Assembly (NCBI GenBank): GCA_964517075.1
Contig: CAZFAT010000014.1
Span: 1-15,182, forward strand
DNA from: CAZFAT01 sp964517075
Lineage (GTDB): Bacteria; Acidobacteriota; Vicinamibacteria; Vicinamibacterales; SCN-69-37
Length of the DNA: 15,182 bases
Reading direction: 5' to 3'
Below, piece after piece: positions 1-7,171 of this stretch. The notes under the pieces were generated by a model. The model saw only the letters and a program-made list of their open reading frames with translations, ran no database searches and was not told the DNA's origin. Made by a program: the position numbers and the translations under genes. How positions within the stretch are numbered: position 1 is the stretch's first letter; every line of letters begins with the position of its first letter.

Positions 1-96
1 GAGCGCGCCGGCGTACAGATCGCCGGACGCCTCACCGCAGGACAGCATGACGCGCCGCGCGGCGCGAGCCGGACCGTCCTTCGCAGCGGAGGTCAC
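1..96 (-). CDS. lpxB: Lipid-A-disaccharide synthase, N-terminal fragment (runs off left edge)
   Basis: Only the first 32 codons are in the window. LpxB joins UDP-2,3-diacylglucosamine and lipid X at the cytoplasmic face of the inner membrane to form the lipid A disaccharide. The visible peptide contains RRVMLSCGEASGDLYAGAL, which matches the family's first beta strand and the N-terminal GEaSGD nucleotide-sugar loop. I place the start at the GTG at 96-94, because an internal ATG at 48 would cut off the first strand. This GTG overlaps the upstream M16 stop codon in a GTGA tetranucleotide, the same junction as between the two M16 genes, so translational coupling is likely. The presence of lpxD in the same operon supports the call. 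The identification rests on a short peptide, but the motif is distinctive. Confidence 0.8.
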   Translation of the reverse strand, partial: MTSAAKDGPARAARRVMLSCGEASGDLYAGAL

Positions 97-1628
97 GAAC
101 CGGGGCGAGCGTTCGGAATCTGCCGGGGGGCGGACGCGCCACCGGCGGCGCGCCCCACCGGAGCGGCACCGCGCCGGAGGGTCGGCGAGTTCACGTCGAG
201 CTGGGACAGCGGAATGCGTTCGAACTCGGTGATGCCGGCCGCCTTAAGCTGATCCGCAAAGGCCGAGGCATCGCCGACGAGCACGATCGAAAGCTGTTGC
301 GGGGAGAGCAACTGCCGGGCGACGCGCTGGATGTCCGCCGGCGTCACCGCGGCCACGCGGCCAAGGTAGGTCTCGATGTCCGACAGGTCCTGCCCGTAGA
401 ACAGGCGTGACAGCACCTGCTCGGCGATGGCGCCCGGCGTCTCGATCGACAGCGGGAAGTTGCCCGCGATGAAATTCTGCGCCCCCTCGAGTTCGATGGC
501 ATGGACCGGCTGGCTCTGAAGCCGGACGAACTCCTCCAGCATCAGCCGCAGCGACTCGCCGGTGGTGGCCGATCGCGTGTCAGTCTCGGCGACGACCGCG
601 CCGGCGCTCTTGAAGGTGTGCAGCTCGGCGCCGGCCCCGTAGGTCAGGCCGCGCTCCGATCGCAGCACACCGAAGAGCCGATTGGCGCCCTCTCCACCGA
701 GGATGCGAATCGCCAGATCGAACGGCAGATACTCAGGATGCGTTCGCGGAATGGCGAGCTGCCCGGCGCGGATTTCGGTCTGTGCCGATCCCGGCCGATC
801 GATCACGATCACCCGCCGCGCCGGCGGCGGCGGATTCGCGACCTTGATGGACGGTGTTTCCCGGCGCGCCCAGGTCCCAAAGGCGCGCTCGGCCGCCGCG
901 AACGCCTCGTCCGCGGTCAGGTCGCCCACGATCGCGAGCAGGGCGTTGTTGGGGGCGAACCAGGCGCGATGAAAGGCGATGAGATCTTCGCGGGTCACGC
1001 GCGCGATCGATTCCGGCGTCCCGTCGTTGGGCCGGCCGTACGGATGCGCGCCAAAGACGAGCCGGTCGAACACGACGCCGGCGATGTAGTCGGGATCGTC
1101 GTACCCGACCTGGAGCGACGACAGTGTCTGCCGCCGATGCAGGTCGATCTCCTCGGGCGCGAACGCGGGCCGCTGGACGAGATCGGCCACGACGCCCAGG
1201 GCCTGGTCGGTGCGGTCCTTGATCACGGCGCCGTTGACGAACGTCAGCTCGTTGCCGGATCCGACGCCCAGAATGGCTCCGGCCGAGTCGATGAGCGTCG
1301 CAATCTCGCCGGCCGAACGGGTCGTGGTCCCCTGGTCGAGGAGGGCCGCGACGAAGCTCGCCACGCCGGGACGGTCCCCGGGCTCCTGGACGGCGCCGGC
1401 GCCAATGAGCAGGCGGAAACTGACCGACGGCTGCTCGTGGTGCAGCACCACGAGGACGCGCAGGCCGTTCGAGAGCGTCCGGACCTGATAGGGCGGGAAG
1501 TCGACGGGGCGGGCCGGCAGCGCCTGAGGCGGGAGCTCGCGCGGCCACTCCTGGGCGGCCCACACCATCCCGGCGAGGACCCCGATGGCCAGCGTGAGGA
1601 TGACGGCGGCGCGGCGGGCGATCTTCAC
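93..1628 (-). CDS. Exported M16 (pitrilysin/MPP-like) protease partner subunit, zinc site degenerate
   Basis: This 511-residue protein starts with a hydrophobic signal sequence (about residues 7-25), so it is probably periplasmic or membrane-anchored. Two M16 domains follow. At the place of the HxxEH zinc motif it reads A-S-F-V-A-A (residues 90-95), so it cannot bind zinc in the usual way. It keeps the Arg/Tyr pair of the second domain in RSERGLTYGA (R326, Y330), which in heterodimeric M16 enzymes contributes to substrate binding. It therefore looks like the non-catalytic partner of the HLFEH protein encoded just upstream. The GTG start overlaps that gene's stop by four bases. The C-terminal tail after about residue 470 is low in conserved content and rich in Ala, Pro and Arg. 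The family is secure; the substrate is unknown. Confidence 0.9.
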   Translation of the reverse strand: MKIARRAAVILTLAIGVLAGMVWAAQEWPRELPPQALPARPVDFPPYQVRTLSNGLRVLVVLHHEQPSVSFRLLIGAGAVQEPGDRPGVASFVAALLDQGTTTRSAGEIATLIDSAGAILGVGSGNELTFVNGAVIKDRTDQALGVVADLVQRPAFAPEEIDLHRRQTLSSLQVGYDDPDYIAGVVFDRLVFGAHPYGRPNDGTPESIARVTREDLIAFHRAWFAPNNALLAIVGDLTADEAFAAAERAFGTWARRETPSIKVANPPPPARRVIVIDRPGSAQTEIRAGQLAIPRTHPEYLPFDLAIRILGGEGANRLFGVLRSERGLTYGAGAELHTFKSAGAVVAETDTRSATTGESLRLMLEEFVRLQSQPVHAIELEGAQNFIAGNFPLSIETPGAIAEQVLSRLFYGQDLSDIETYLGRVAAVTPADIQRVARQLLSPQQLSIVLVGDASAFADQLKAAGITEFERIPLSQLDVNSPTLRRGAAPVGRAAGGASAPRQIPNARPGS

Positions 1629-2995
1629 GGCAGGCGGCCGGGGCCCGGACCGGCGCCCGCACCCGGCAGCACCGTCAGCAGCATCCGCGATTCCGGCGTG
1701 AAGTAGGTGCGCGCCACGCGCTGCACGTCGGCGAGGGTGACGTTCTGAAACAGATCGAACTCGCCATCGGCCGTCTTGATGTCGTTGTGAATCACGACGG
1801 CGTGGCCGAGGTGCAGCGCCTTCTGCCGGACCGTCTCGCGCCCGAGGATGTAGTCGCGGGCGAACTGCCGCTTGGCCCGCGTCAGTTCGTCGGCGGTGAC
1901 GCCCTCGGTCTTCACGCGATCGACTTCGGCCTGCAGCTGACGCAGCACGGTCTCGGGCTGGTGGCCCGGCTGCACGATCGCCACGGCATAGAACAGGTTC
2001 GGGTGCTCAATCAGCTTAGCGTCGCCAAAGGCCGCGAGCGCCATCTGTTTTTCGTAGACCAGCGATCGATAGAGCCGCGAACTGTCGCCGTCGGACAGGA
2101 TCTTGGCCAGGATGTGCAGCGGATAGGCGTCGGGATGGCCGTCGTGGGTGATGTGATAGGACAGCACGACGGCCGGCAGCGGCCAGGACTCCGTGACGGT
2201 ATAGCGCGCCTCGGCGGCGTGCTTCGGCTCCTGCGGAATGTCGCGCGGCACGGGCTGGCCGCGCGGCACGCGGCCCAGGTAGCGCTCGACCAGCGCCAGC
2301 GCCTGCTTCGTCTCGAAGTCGCCCACCAGCACGGCCGTGGCATTGTTCGGCACGTAGTAGGTGCGGTGGAACGCGCGGACGTCCTCGATGGACGCGGCCT
2401 CGAGATCCGCGAGGCTGCCAATGGTCTGGTGCTTGTAGGGATGCACCTCGAACGCCTTGTCGAAGATGATCTCCGGCAACCGGCCGAACGGCTGGTTCTC
2501 GAACCGCATCCGCCGCTCTTCCTTGACCACCTCGCGTTCCATGCGGAACTTGTCCTCGCTCACGTCGAGCGACGCCATCCGGTCGGCTTCGAGCCAGAGG
2601 GCCAGCGGCAGGTGCTGGGCCGGCACCGTCTGCCAGTAGATCGTGGAGTCCTCGTCGGTTTCCGCGTTCGCCTCGCCGCCAATGCTCGTGATGAGCGAGG
2701 GGTGCTGTTCAGGGCGGACATTGCGCGAGCCCTTGAACATCAGATGCTCGAACAGGTGCGCGAACCCCGTGCGACCGGGCCGTTCGTCCTTCGACCCGAC
2801 GTGATACCAGATGGCCACGTGCGCCACCGGTGTCGAGTGGTCCTCGAGCAGGATGACGTTCAGGCCGTTGGCCAGTGTCGTCATCGTGTAGTCGAACTTG
2901 GGAGGGCGGACGTCGGTATCGGACGCCGACGCGCTGGTGACCGCGAGCGCGGTGACGAGAAGGGCCAGCGCCCGCAGGCGAAACCGGTGAACCAT
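1625..2995 (-). CDS. Exported M16 zinc metalloprotease, catalytic subunit
   Basis: This 456-residue protein has an N-terminal signal peptide (about 1-25, ending near SASAS) and two M16 domains. The inverted zinc motif HLFEH is intact at residues 80-84 and the third ligand lies in the VVKEE segment (E159/E160), the usual distance away. TIYWQTVP and YYVPNNATAVLVGDF are other typical M16 blocks. It lacks the clear R/Y pair of the second domain, and the next gene supplies one while lacking HxxEH. This is the known split arrangement of heterodimeric bacterial M16B peptidases, which degrade peptides or small unfolded proteins. It sits between lpxD and lpxB, 8 bp after the lpxD stop. No Shine-Dalgarno precedes the ATG; a CATAAT hexamer lies 7 nt upstream. 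The tail is Gly/Pro-rich. Confidence 0.93.
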   Translation of the reverse strand: MVHRFRLRALALLVTALAVTSASASDTDVRPPKFDYTMTTLANGLNVILLEDHSTPVAHVAIWYHVGSKDERPGRTGFAHLFEHLMFKGSRNVRPEQHPSLITSIGGEANAETDEDSTIYWQTVPAQHLPLALWLEADRMASLDVSEDKFRMEREVVKEERRMRFENQPFGRLPEIIFDKAFEVHPYKHQTIGSLADLEAASIEDVRAFHRTYYVPNNATAVLVGDFETKQALALVERYLGRVPRGQPVPRDIPQEPKHAAEARYTVTESWPLPAVVLSYHITHDGHPDAYPLHILAKILSDGDSSRLYRSLVYEKQMALAAFGDAKLIEHPNLFYAVAIVQPGHQPETVLRQLQAEVDRVKTEGVTADELTRAKRQFARDYILGRETVRQKALHLGHAVVIHNDIKTADGEFDLFQNVTLADVQRVARTYFTPESRMLLTVLPGAGAGPGPGRLP

Positions 2996-3002
2996 GCTCT
3001 GG

Positions 3003-3008
3003 ATTATG
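3003..3008 (-). promoter_or_regulatory. Possible extended -10 element for the M16 pair
   Basis: On the minus strand CATAAT is preceded by TGG, giving an extended -10 (TGnCATAAT), and lies exactly 7 nt before the M16 start codon. No good -35 is seen. The hexamer overlaps the lpxD stop codon, so it may be coincidental. If real, transcription would begin at or next to the ATG, giving a leaderless internal transcript. Confidence 0.3.
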
Positions 3009-4032
3009 CCATCAACCGTCGTTCGAGGGCGGCCAGGCGGACCTCGAGATCGGCCACGGCCCGACGCAACTCCGGGAGCCGCCGCACCAAGACCACCGCT
3101 TCACGCCAGTCGGCCCAGTCCCCGGCCGGAATGCCCGCCACGTGCTGGCCGTCCGGGACGTCCTTGGTGACCGCCGACTTCGCGCCGACGACCGCGCCGC
3201 GGCCGAGGCGCACGTGGGCCGTCGCGCCGGACTGGCCGGCCATGATGACGTCATCGGCCAGCACGGTGCTCCCCGCCACGCCGACTTGCGCCGCCAGCAG
3301 CACGTTGCGCCCCACGCGGACCCCGTGCGCAATCTGCACGAGGTTGTCGATCTTCGTCCCCGCGCCAATCCGCGTCTCGCCAACGGCGGGACGATCCACC
3401 GCCGAGTGCGCCCCGATCTCCACGTCGTCCTCGATGACGACCCGGCCGACCTGCGGAATCTTCTGGTGGGTGCCATCCTCCCGCCGCGCGAAGCCGAACC
3501 CGTCGCTGCCGATGACCGCGCCGTCCTGAATGACCACCCGGTTACCGATGGTCACACCGTCGCGCACCGACACGTGCGCGTGCAGCGTGCAGTCGGCACC
3601 TACCGTGGCGCGACCGCCGACGATGACGTGCGGATGCAGCACCGTGCGATCGCCGACCACGGCGTCGGGTCCGACGGCCACGAAGGCGCCGATGCTGACG
3701 TCGGATCCGAGCCGTGCGCTCGGATCGACCGCGGCCAGCGGACTGACGCCCGCCGGCGGGCGCACCACGGGCGAGAGCAGCGCAACGGCGTCGGCAAATG
3801 CGAGGTACGGCTGGCGCGTCCGCAGAACAGCGCACGGCGCACCGGTCACCGTGTCGTCGGCGATGACGGCGGACGCACGCGTGCCCGGAAGCTTGGCCGC
3901 GTACCGGGTGTTGGCGAGAAAGGTCAGATCGCCGGGACCCGCGTCCTCGATCCCCGCCACCCGGATGATCTCGATCGTGCCGTCTCCCTCGAGACGGCAG
4001 CCGAGCCGGTCGGCGAGGTCGGCGAGAGTCAC
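3004..4032 (-). CDS. lpxD: UDP-3-O-(3-hydroxyacyl)glucosamine N-acyltransferase
   Basis: LpxD transfers a 3-hydroxyacyl chain from acyl-ACP to UDP-3-O-acyl-glucosamine, the third step of lipid A synthesis, in the cytosol. The sequence shows the N-terminal uridine-binding domain (starting TLADLADRLG, with a LTFLAN segment), then a long run of left-handed beta-helix hexapeptides, the family signature IGSDGFGF, and IAHGV carrying the catalytic histidine (residue 242 counted from the GTG at 4050). A C-terminal amphipathic helix follows. I prefer the GTG at 4032, giving 342 residues, because MTLADLADRLG matches the usual LpxD N-terminus. A GTG at 4050 is also open, adding six residues. Neither has a good Shine-Dalgarno. 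The gene follows the Mit_KHE1-like gene with a short gap and precedes the M16 pair. Confidence 0.95.
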   Translation of the reverse strand: MTLADLADRLGCRLEGDGTIEIIRVAGIEDAGPGDLTFLANTRYAAKLPGTRASAVIADDTVTGAPCAVLRTRQPYLAFADAVALLSPVVRPPAGVSPLAAVDPSARLGSDVSIGAFVAVGPDAVVGDRTVLHPHVIVGGRATVGADCTLHAHVSVRDGVTIGNRVVIQDGAVIGSDGFGFARREDGTHQKIPQVGRVVIEDDVEIGAHSAVDRPAVGETRIGAGTKIDNLVQIAHGVRVGRNVLLAAQVGVAGSTVLADDVIMAGQSGATAHVRLGRGAVVGAKSAVTKDVPDGQHVAGIPAGDWADWREAVVLVRRLPELRRAVADLEVRLAALERRLMA

Positions 4033-4041
4033 GGCGGCGCG

Positions 4042-4047
4042 AGTATA
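4042..4047 (-). promoter_or_regulatory. Possible -10 element for lpxD
   Basis: TATACT, a near-consensus -10, lies on the minus strand 9 nt before the preferred GTG start (4032) in otherwise GC-rich DNA. No recognisable -35 lies 16-18 bp upstream. It would give a transcript with almost no leader. If the GTG at 4050 is the true start, this hexamer lies inside the coding region and the call weakens. Confidence 0.35.
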
Positions 4048-4057
4048 CACCCGCCGT

Positions 4058-4735
4058 TTATGAGGGACCGGGCGCGACGCGCTCGACGAACACGGTCAGC
4101 CGGTCGAGGCCGAGGGCGCGCGCAATCTCGTCGAGGCGCGACCCGCGCGCGGAGGCGTCGAGCGAGAACAGGCTGCGGAGCGACGTGAGGTGCGGGGTGG
4201 GCTGCATCTCCCAGGGCAGGCTGCGGCCGCGGTCGGCGCCTCGCATCGAGAAGTAGTGGCCCACGGCGCGGAACGCAAAATACCACGACACCAGGTTGGG
4301 ACCCGGTACGAAGAACAACGCGGGCCCGGTGATCGCCGCAATCAACCCGTCAATCACGCACCAGCGGCGATGCTTCGCGAAATCAGCGGCGAGCTGCGTC
4401 TTTGCGAACTCGAGTGCGCGCGCGGCAGGCAGGTCGTCGGGATAGATCAGGCGCCCGCCCGTTTCCTGTCGCAAGTGCCAGAGCAACCGCTGCTCGGCAA
4501 CCGCTTCGGCGATGTGGCGGCGAATGAAGCGGCTGAATCTGCCGCGGTCGGGCGGCGGATTCGACGACCCGTCGCGCTGGCGCTCCGCTTCCGCTTCCGC
4601 CAGCGTGCGGCGGAACCAGTCGCTCAGCCGTCCCCACGGCGTGCCGGGCGATCCCTCCGCCGGGGGCGGCGCGAGCGGCATTTCGCAGTAGAGCTCGTGG
4701 CGAGCGGCGCCAGTGGGCACGAGGAAGACGTCCAT
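4058..4735 (-). CDS. Mit_KHE1-like protein (mitochondrial K+/H+ exchange-related family)
   Basis: The protein has 225 residues when started at the ATG giving MDVFLVPTG. A longer reading from 4780 adds 15 unconserved residues. The opening xxVFLVPTG..RHELYCE, the charged helical middle, and a hydrophobic stretch at about 125-158 with FFVPGPN (141-147) followed by WYFAFRAVGHYFS resemble PF10173, a family named after a yeast mitochondrial protein implicated in K+/H+ exchange. Bacterial members are known as uncharacterised proteins. The hydrophobic stretch may form one or two membrane segments or a hairpin. The gene heads the lpxD-M16-M16-lpxB run and is divergent from gatC across 53 bp. Family assignment is from motif memory only; biochemical function in bacteria is unknown, so no transport activity should be assumed. 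Confidence 0.65.
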   Translation of the reverse strand: MDVFLVPTGAARHELYCEMPLAPPPAEGSPGTPWGRLSDWFRRTLAEAEAERQRDGSSNPPPDRGRFSRFIRRHIAEAVAEQRLLWHLRQETGGRLIYPDDLPAARALEFAKTQLAADFAKHRRWCVIDGLIAAITGPALFFVPGPNLVSWYFAFRAVGHYFSMRGADRGRSLPWEMQPTPHLTSLRSLFSLDASARGSRLDEIARALGLDRLTVFVERVAPGPS

Positions 4736-4770
4736 GGTCGCTGCTGCAGGCCGGGGAACCCGCTTGGACC

Positions 4771-4780
4771 ATGCTAGCAT
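4771..4780. repeat. 10-bp perfect palindrome between divergent genes
   Basis: ATGCTAGCAT is fully self-complementary and sits in the 53-bp divergent gap between the Mit_KHE1-like gene and gatC. Each strand reads TAGCAT, which could act as a -10 for either direction. On the plus strand it ends 8 nt before the gatC ATG. No matching -35 is visible at normal spacing; the nearby TTGGAC (4764-4769) is far too close. Confidence 0.3.
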
Positions 4781-4788
4781 CCGAGCCG

Positions 4789-5085
4789 ATGTCGACGCGG
4801 CTCACCGACGAAGATGTGAAGCGGATCGCCGGGCTCGCGCGGCTCGAGCTCTCCCCCACCGAGGTCGAGATGTTCACCCGCCAACTGGCCGACATCCTCG
4901 CCTACGCGGACGAGATTCAACAGGTGGATACGACCAACGTGCCCGCCACCTCGCACGTGCTCTCGCGGGGTCCGGCGTGGCGGCTCGACACGCCGGCGCC
5001 ATCGCTCACTCGCGACGACGTGCTGCGGAAGGCGCCGGGGGCGCTGCCGGCCGCGGGCGTCTTCAGGGTGCCCAAGGTGATCTGA
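4789..5085 (+). CDS. gatC: Asp-tRNA(Asn)/Glu-tRNA(Gln) amidotransferase subunit C
   Basis: The product has 98 residues, the normal GatC length. GatC is the small belt subunit that wraps around GatA and GatB in the complex converting mischarged Glu-tRNA(Gln) and/or Asp-tRNA(Asn) to the amide form. The sequence shows LTDEDVKRIAGLARLELS near the start, a following helix with LADILAYADEIQQVDT, the loop NVPATSHV, then a conserved RDDVLRKAPG and C-terminal FRVPKVI, all typical. I chose the ATG at 4789 over the one at 4771, because MSTRLTDEDVKRIA fits the family. It has no Shine-Dalgarno; TAGCAT lies 8 nt upstream. gatA begins 4 bp after its stop. gatB is not in the window, which is common. Confidence 0.95.
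   Translation: MSTRLTDEDVKRIAGLARLELSPTEVEMFTRQLADILAYADEIQQVDTTNVPATSHVLSRGPAWRLDTPAPSLTRDDVLRKAPGALPAAGVFRVPKVI
5074..5082 (+). promoter_or_regulatory. Ribosome binding site of gatA
   Basis: AAGGTGATC, within the 3' end of gatC, resembles the anti-Shine-Dalgarno complement and ends 7 nt before the gatA ATG at 5090. It supports that start. Confidence 0.6.
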
Positions 5086-5089
5086 CGGC

Positions 5090-6559
5090 ATGGCGGACGT
5101 GTTCTCGAGCGCCCTCGCGCTGCGCGACGCGATCGCACGCGGCGCGCTCTCGGCCGAGGCCGCATGCTTGGCGGCCCTCGAACGCATCGCGGCGGTGGAC
5201 GGCGCCCTCCATGCCTTCCTCACCGTGGACGCCGACCGCGCACTGGCGCGCGCCCGCGACCTCGACTCGACGGGCGCGTCCGTCGGACCACTGCACGGCG
5301 TCCCCATCGCGCTCAAGGACAACCTCAACGTCCGGGACCTGACGACCACGGCGGGATCGCGCGTGCTCGAACACTACGTGCCCCCCTTCACCGCGACGGC
5401 CGTCGAGCGGCTCGAGCGGGCCGGCGCCGTCATCCTGGGCAAGACCGTCTGCGATGAGTTCTCGATGGGATCGTCCACCGAGAACTCGGCCTTCGGACCG
5501 TCACGCAATCCGTGGGATCCCGATCGCATCCCGGGCGGATCGAGCGGCGGGTCCGCGGTGGCCGTGGCCGCGGGCATGGCGCCCATCGCGCTCGGATCCG
5601 ACACCGGCGGATCCATCCGGCAGCCGGCCGCGCTCTGCGGCGTCGTGGGCATGAAGCCCACCTACGGTCGCGTCTCGCGTTACGGCCTCATCGCGTTCGC
5701 GTCATCGCTCGATCAGATCGGCCCCTTCGCGCGGACCGTCGCCGACGTCGCCCTCGTGCTCGAGACCATCGGCGGACACGATCCTCGCGACGCGACGTCC
5801 GCGGACCGCGACGTGCCGGCCTATACCGCCGCGCTGTCCGGCGACGCTCGCGGCCTGCGGGTGGGGGTGCCGCGCACGCTCCTGGCCGAGGGCGTGGACC
5901 CCGAGGTGAGCGCGGCCTTCGACGAAAGCCTGCGCACGCTCGAGGCGCTGGGCGTCGATCTCGTCGACGTGGATCTGCCGTTCAGCCGCTTCGCGATCCC
6001 GGTCTACTACCTGGTGGCGACGGCCGAGGCCAGTTCGAACCTCGCGCGCTACGACGGCGTGCGCTACGGCCTGCGCGCGGCCGGCGCGCGGACCGTCGGC
6101 GAGATGTACGACCGGACGCGCAGCGCCGGCTTCGGCCCCGAGGTCAAACGGCGGATCATGCTCGGCACCTACGTGCTGAGCGCAGGCTACTACGACGCCT
6201 ACTACCGGAAGGCCCAGCAGGTTCGCACCCTCATCCGACAGGACTTCGAACGCGCGTTCGAGAGGGTGGATGCCGTGGCGCTCCCGACCTCGCCTACCCC
6301 GGCTTGCCGGATTGGGGAGCGGACGGACAATCCGCTGCAGGTGTACCTCGGCGACGTGTTCACGGTCAGCGCGCCGCTAGCGGGATTGCCGGCCATCAGC
6401 GTGCCGTGCGGATTCACGACGGAGCGGCTGCCGGTGGGCTTGCAGTTGACGGGCCGGGCGTGGGACGAGACCACCCTGCTGCGCCTGGCGGACGCCTTCG
6501 AACGGGCGACGCCGTGGTCGCGAATGCGCCCGCCCGATCCACCGCTCGGGCCGACCTGA
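5090..6559 (+). CDS. gatA: Asp-tRNA(Asn)/Glu-tRNA(Gln) amidotransferase subunit A
   Basis: GatA hydrolyses glutamine and passes ammonia to GatB for amidation of mischarged tRNA. The 489-residue product is of normal length and shows the full amidase-signature Ser-cisSer-Lys triad: Lys76 in PIALKDNL, Ser151 in GGSSGGSA and Ser175 in GSDTGGSIRQPA. The 75- and 24-residue spacing of these residues is the same as in characterised GatA. Further typical blocks are FSMGSSTENSAFGP, KPTYGRVSRYGLIAFASSLDQIGP and, late, SAPLAGLPAISVPCGF followed by LPVGLQLTGR. It follows gatC by 4 bp and has a Shine-Dalgarno in the gatC tail, so the two are cotranscribed. The enzyme is intact. The distinction between Gln- and Asn-tRNA use cannot be made here because the synthetases are not visible. 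Confidence 0.97.
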   Translation: MADVFSSALALRDAIARGALSAEAACLAALERIAAVDGALHAFLTVDADRALARARDLDSTGASVGPLHGVPIALKDNLNVRDLTTTAGSRVLEHYVPPFTATAVERLERAGAVILGKTVCDEFSMGSSTENSAFGPSRNPWDPDRIPGGSSGGSAVAVAAGMAPIALGSDTGGSIRQPAALCGVVGMKPTYGRVSRYGLIAFASSLDQIGPFARTVADVALVLETIGGHDPRDATSADRDVPAYTAALSGDARGLRVGVPRTLLAEGVDPEVSAAFDESLRTLEALGVDLVDVDLPFSRFAIPVYYLVATAEASSNLARYDGVRYGLRAAGARTVGEMYDRTRSAGFGPEVKRRIMLGTYVLSAGYYDAYYRKAQQVRTLIRQDFERAFERVDAVALPTSPTPACRIGERTDNPLQVYLGDVFTVSAPLAGLPAISVPCGFTTERLPVGLQLTGRAWDETTLLRLADAFERATPWSRMRPPDPPLGPT

Positions 6560-6606
6560 GCGCCAGAAAGCCTCTATCGCCCGTCTGCCATGAGCGGCCG
6601 ACCCTT

Positions 6607-6655
6607 CCGCCTTCGCGAAGCTTCGGCGGACTCGCCGTAGCCTTGGCGGAGGCGG
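6607..6655. repeat. 49-bp imperfect palindrome, candidate dispersed intergenic repeat
   Basis: Between convergent gatA and hsp20, the segment begins CCGCCTTCGC and ends GGCGGAGGCGG. Reverse-complementing it gives nearly the same sequence: outer arms CCGCCT/AGGCGG, and an inner imperfect palindrome around CTTCGGCGGACTCGCCGTAG (6621-6640). This layered symmetry is typical of REP-like elements or small non-autonomous repeats. Only one copy is in the window, so the repeat status is inferred. It lies 48 bp after the gatA stop and could also fold in RNA. Confidence 0.5.
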
Positions 6656-6681
6656 TCGGGTCGGCCGGCCGTACAAGCGAA

Positions 6682-6712
6682 ACGGCCGGGGACGGTGCGC
6701 CTCCCCGGCCGT
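6682..6712 (-). terminator. Hairpin terminator at convergent gatA/hsp20 junction
   Basis: A perfect 11-bp stem, ACGGCCGGGGA (6682-6692) paired with TCCCCGGCCGT (6702-6712), encloses a 9-nt loop. Read on the minus strand it follows the hsp20 stop by 21 bp and is followed by TTCGCTTGT, a modest T-rich tail. On the plus strand no T-run follows, so intrinsic termination of gatA is less certain, though the stem may work in both directions. Confidence 0.7.
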
Positions 6713-6733
6713 CTGTAAGTGTGGCCGCCGTGA

Positions 6734-7171
6734 CTAGCCGTTGATCTGAATCTGACGCGGCCGCGCTTCCTCGCGTCGCGGCAGCTTCACGGTCAGCACG
6801 CCGTCCTGGTAGTTCGCCTCGACGCGGCTCGCATCAACGGCCGCAGGCAGCGTGAAGGACCGGCGGAACGCCCCGTAGCGCCGCTCGACACGGTGATGCC
6901 GCTCGCCGTCGGCGGGCTCCAGGTACGTCCGCTCGCCCTCAATCGTCAGCACGTCGTTCTCGAACGTCACCTTGATGTCATCGCGCTTGACCTCGGGCAG
7001 ATCCAGCTTGACCAGAACGTCCTTGTTCGCGGTTTCCACGATGTCGACGGGGGGTACCCACGACGTCGCCGTGAAGGGATCGGTGGCGAACGCGGCCTCG
7101 AACATGCGATTGAGCCGGTTGATCTCCGGGCTGGCCAAACCGGAAACCGGGCTCCAACGGGTCAGTGTCAT
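6734..7171 (-). CDS. Small heat shock protein, Hsp20/alpha-crystallin family
   Basis: The product has 145 residues. Small heat shock proteins bind unfolding proteins in the cytosol without using ATP and hold them for refolding by Hsp70 and ClpB. The N-terminal region (MTLTRWSPVSG, then a helix to about 35) leads into PPVDIVET, which begins the alpha-crystallin domain (about 40-130). The ExxxVxLDLP strand, a GERTYLE loop, YGAFRRSFTLP and the hallmark A-N-Y-x-D-G-V-L (119-126) are present. The C-terminal I-x-I anchor is IQI (141-143). The ATG at 7171 is chosen because GGAGG lies 8 nt upstream and the N-terminus fits; a longer reading from 7261 would be unconserved and would run through the promoter. 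It has its own promoter and leader, is divergent from a second hsp20, and ends at a hairpin terminator. Confidence 0.96.
   Translation of the reverse strand: MTLTRWSPVSGLASPEINRLNRMFEAAFATDPFTATSWVPPVDIVETANKDVLVKLDLPEVKRDDIKVTFENDVLTIEGERTYLEPADGERHHRVERRYGAFRRSFTLPAAVDASRVEANYQDGVLTVKLPRREEARPRQIQING

Noticed and set aside
47..232. Short plus-strand open frame near the left edge
   Set aside because: It lies opposite the M16 tail and the lpxB start, has biased composition and no supporting ribosome binding site.
1787..3529. Long plus-strand open frame (580 codons) opposite the M16 protease and lpxD genes
   Set aside because: It is a GC-rich mirror frame with no recognisable domain, and the opposite strand encodes well-supported M16 and LpxD proteins.
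4764..4780. TTGGAC plus TAGCAT as a gatC promoter
   Set aside because: The two hexamers are only 5 bp apart, far below the 16-18 bp needed.
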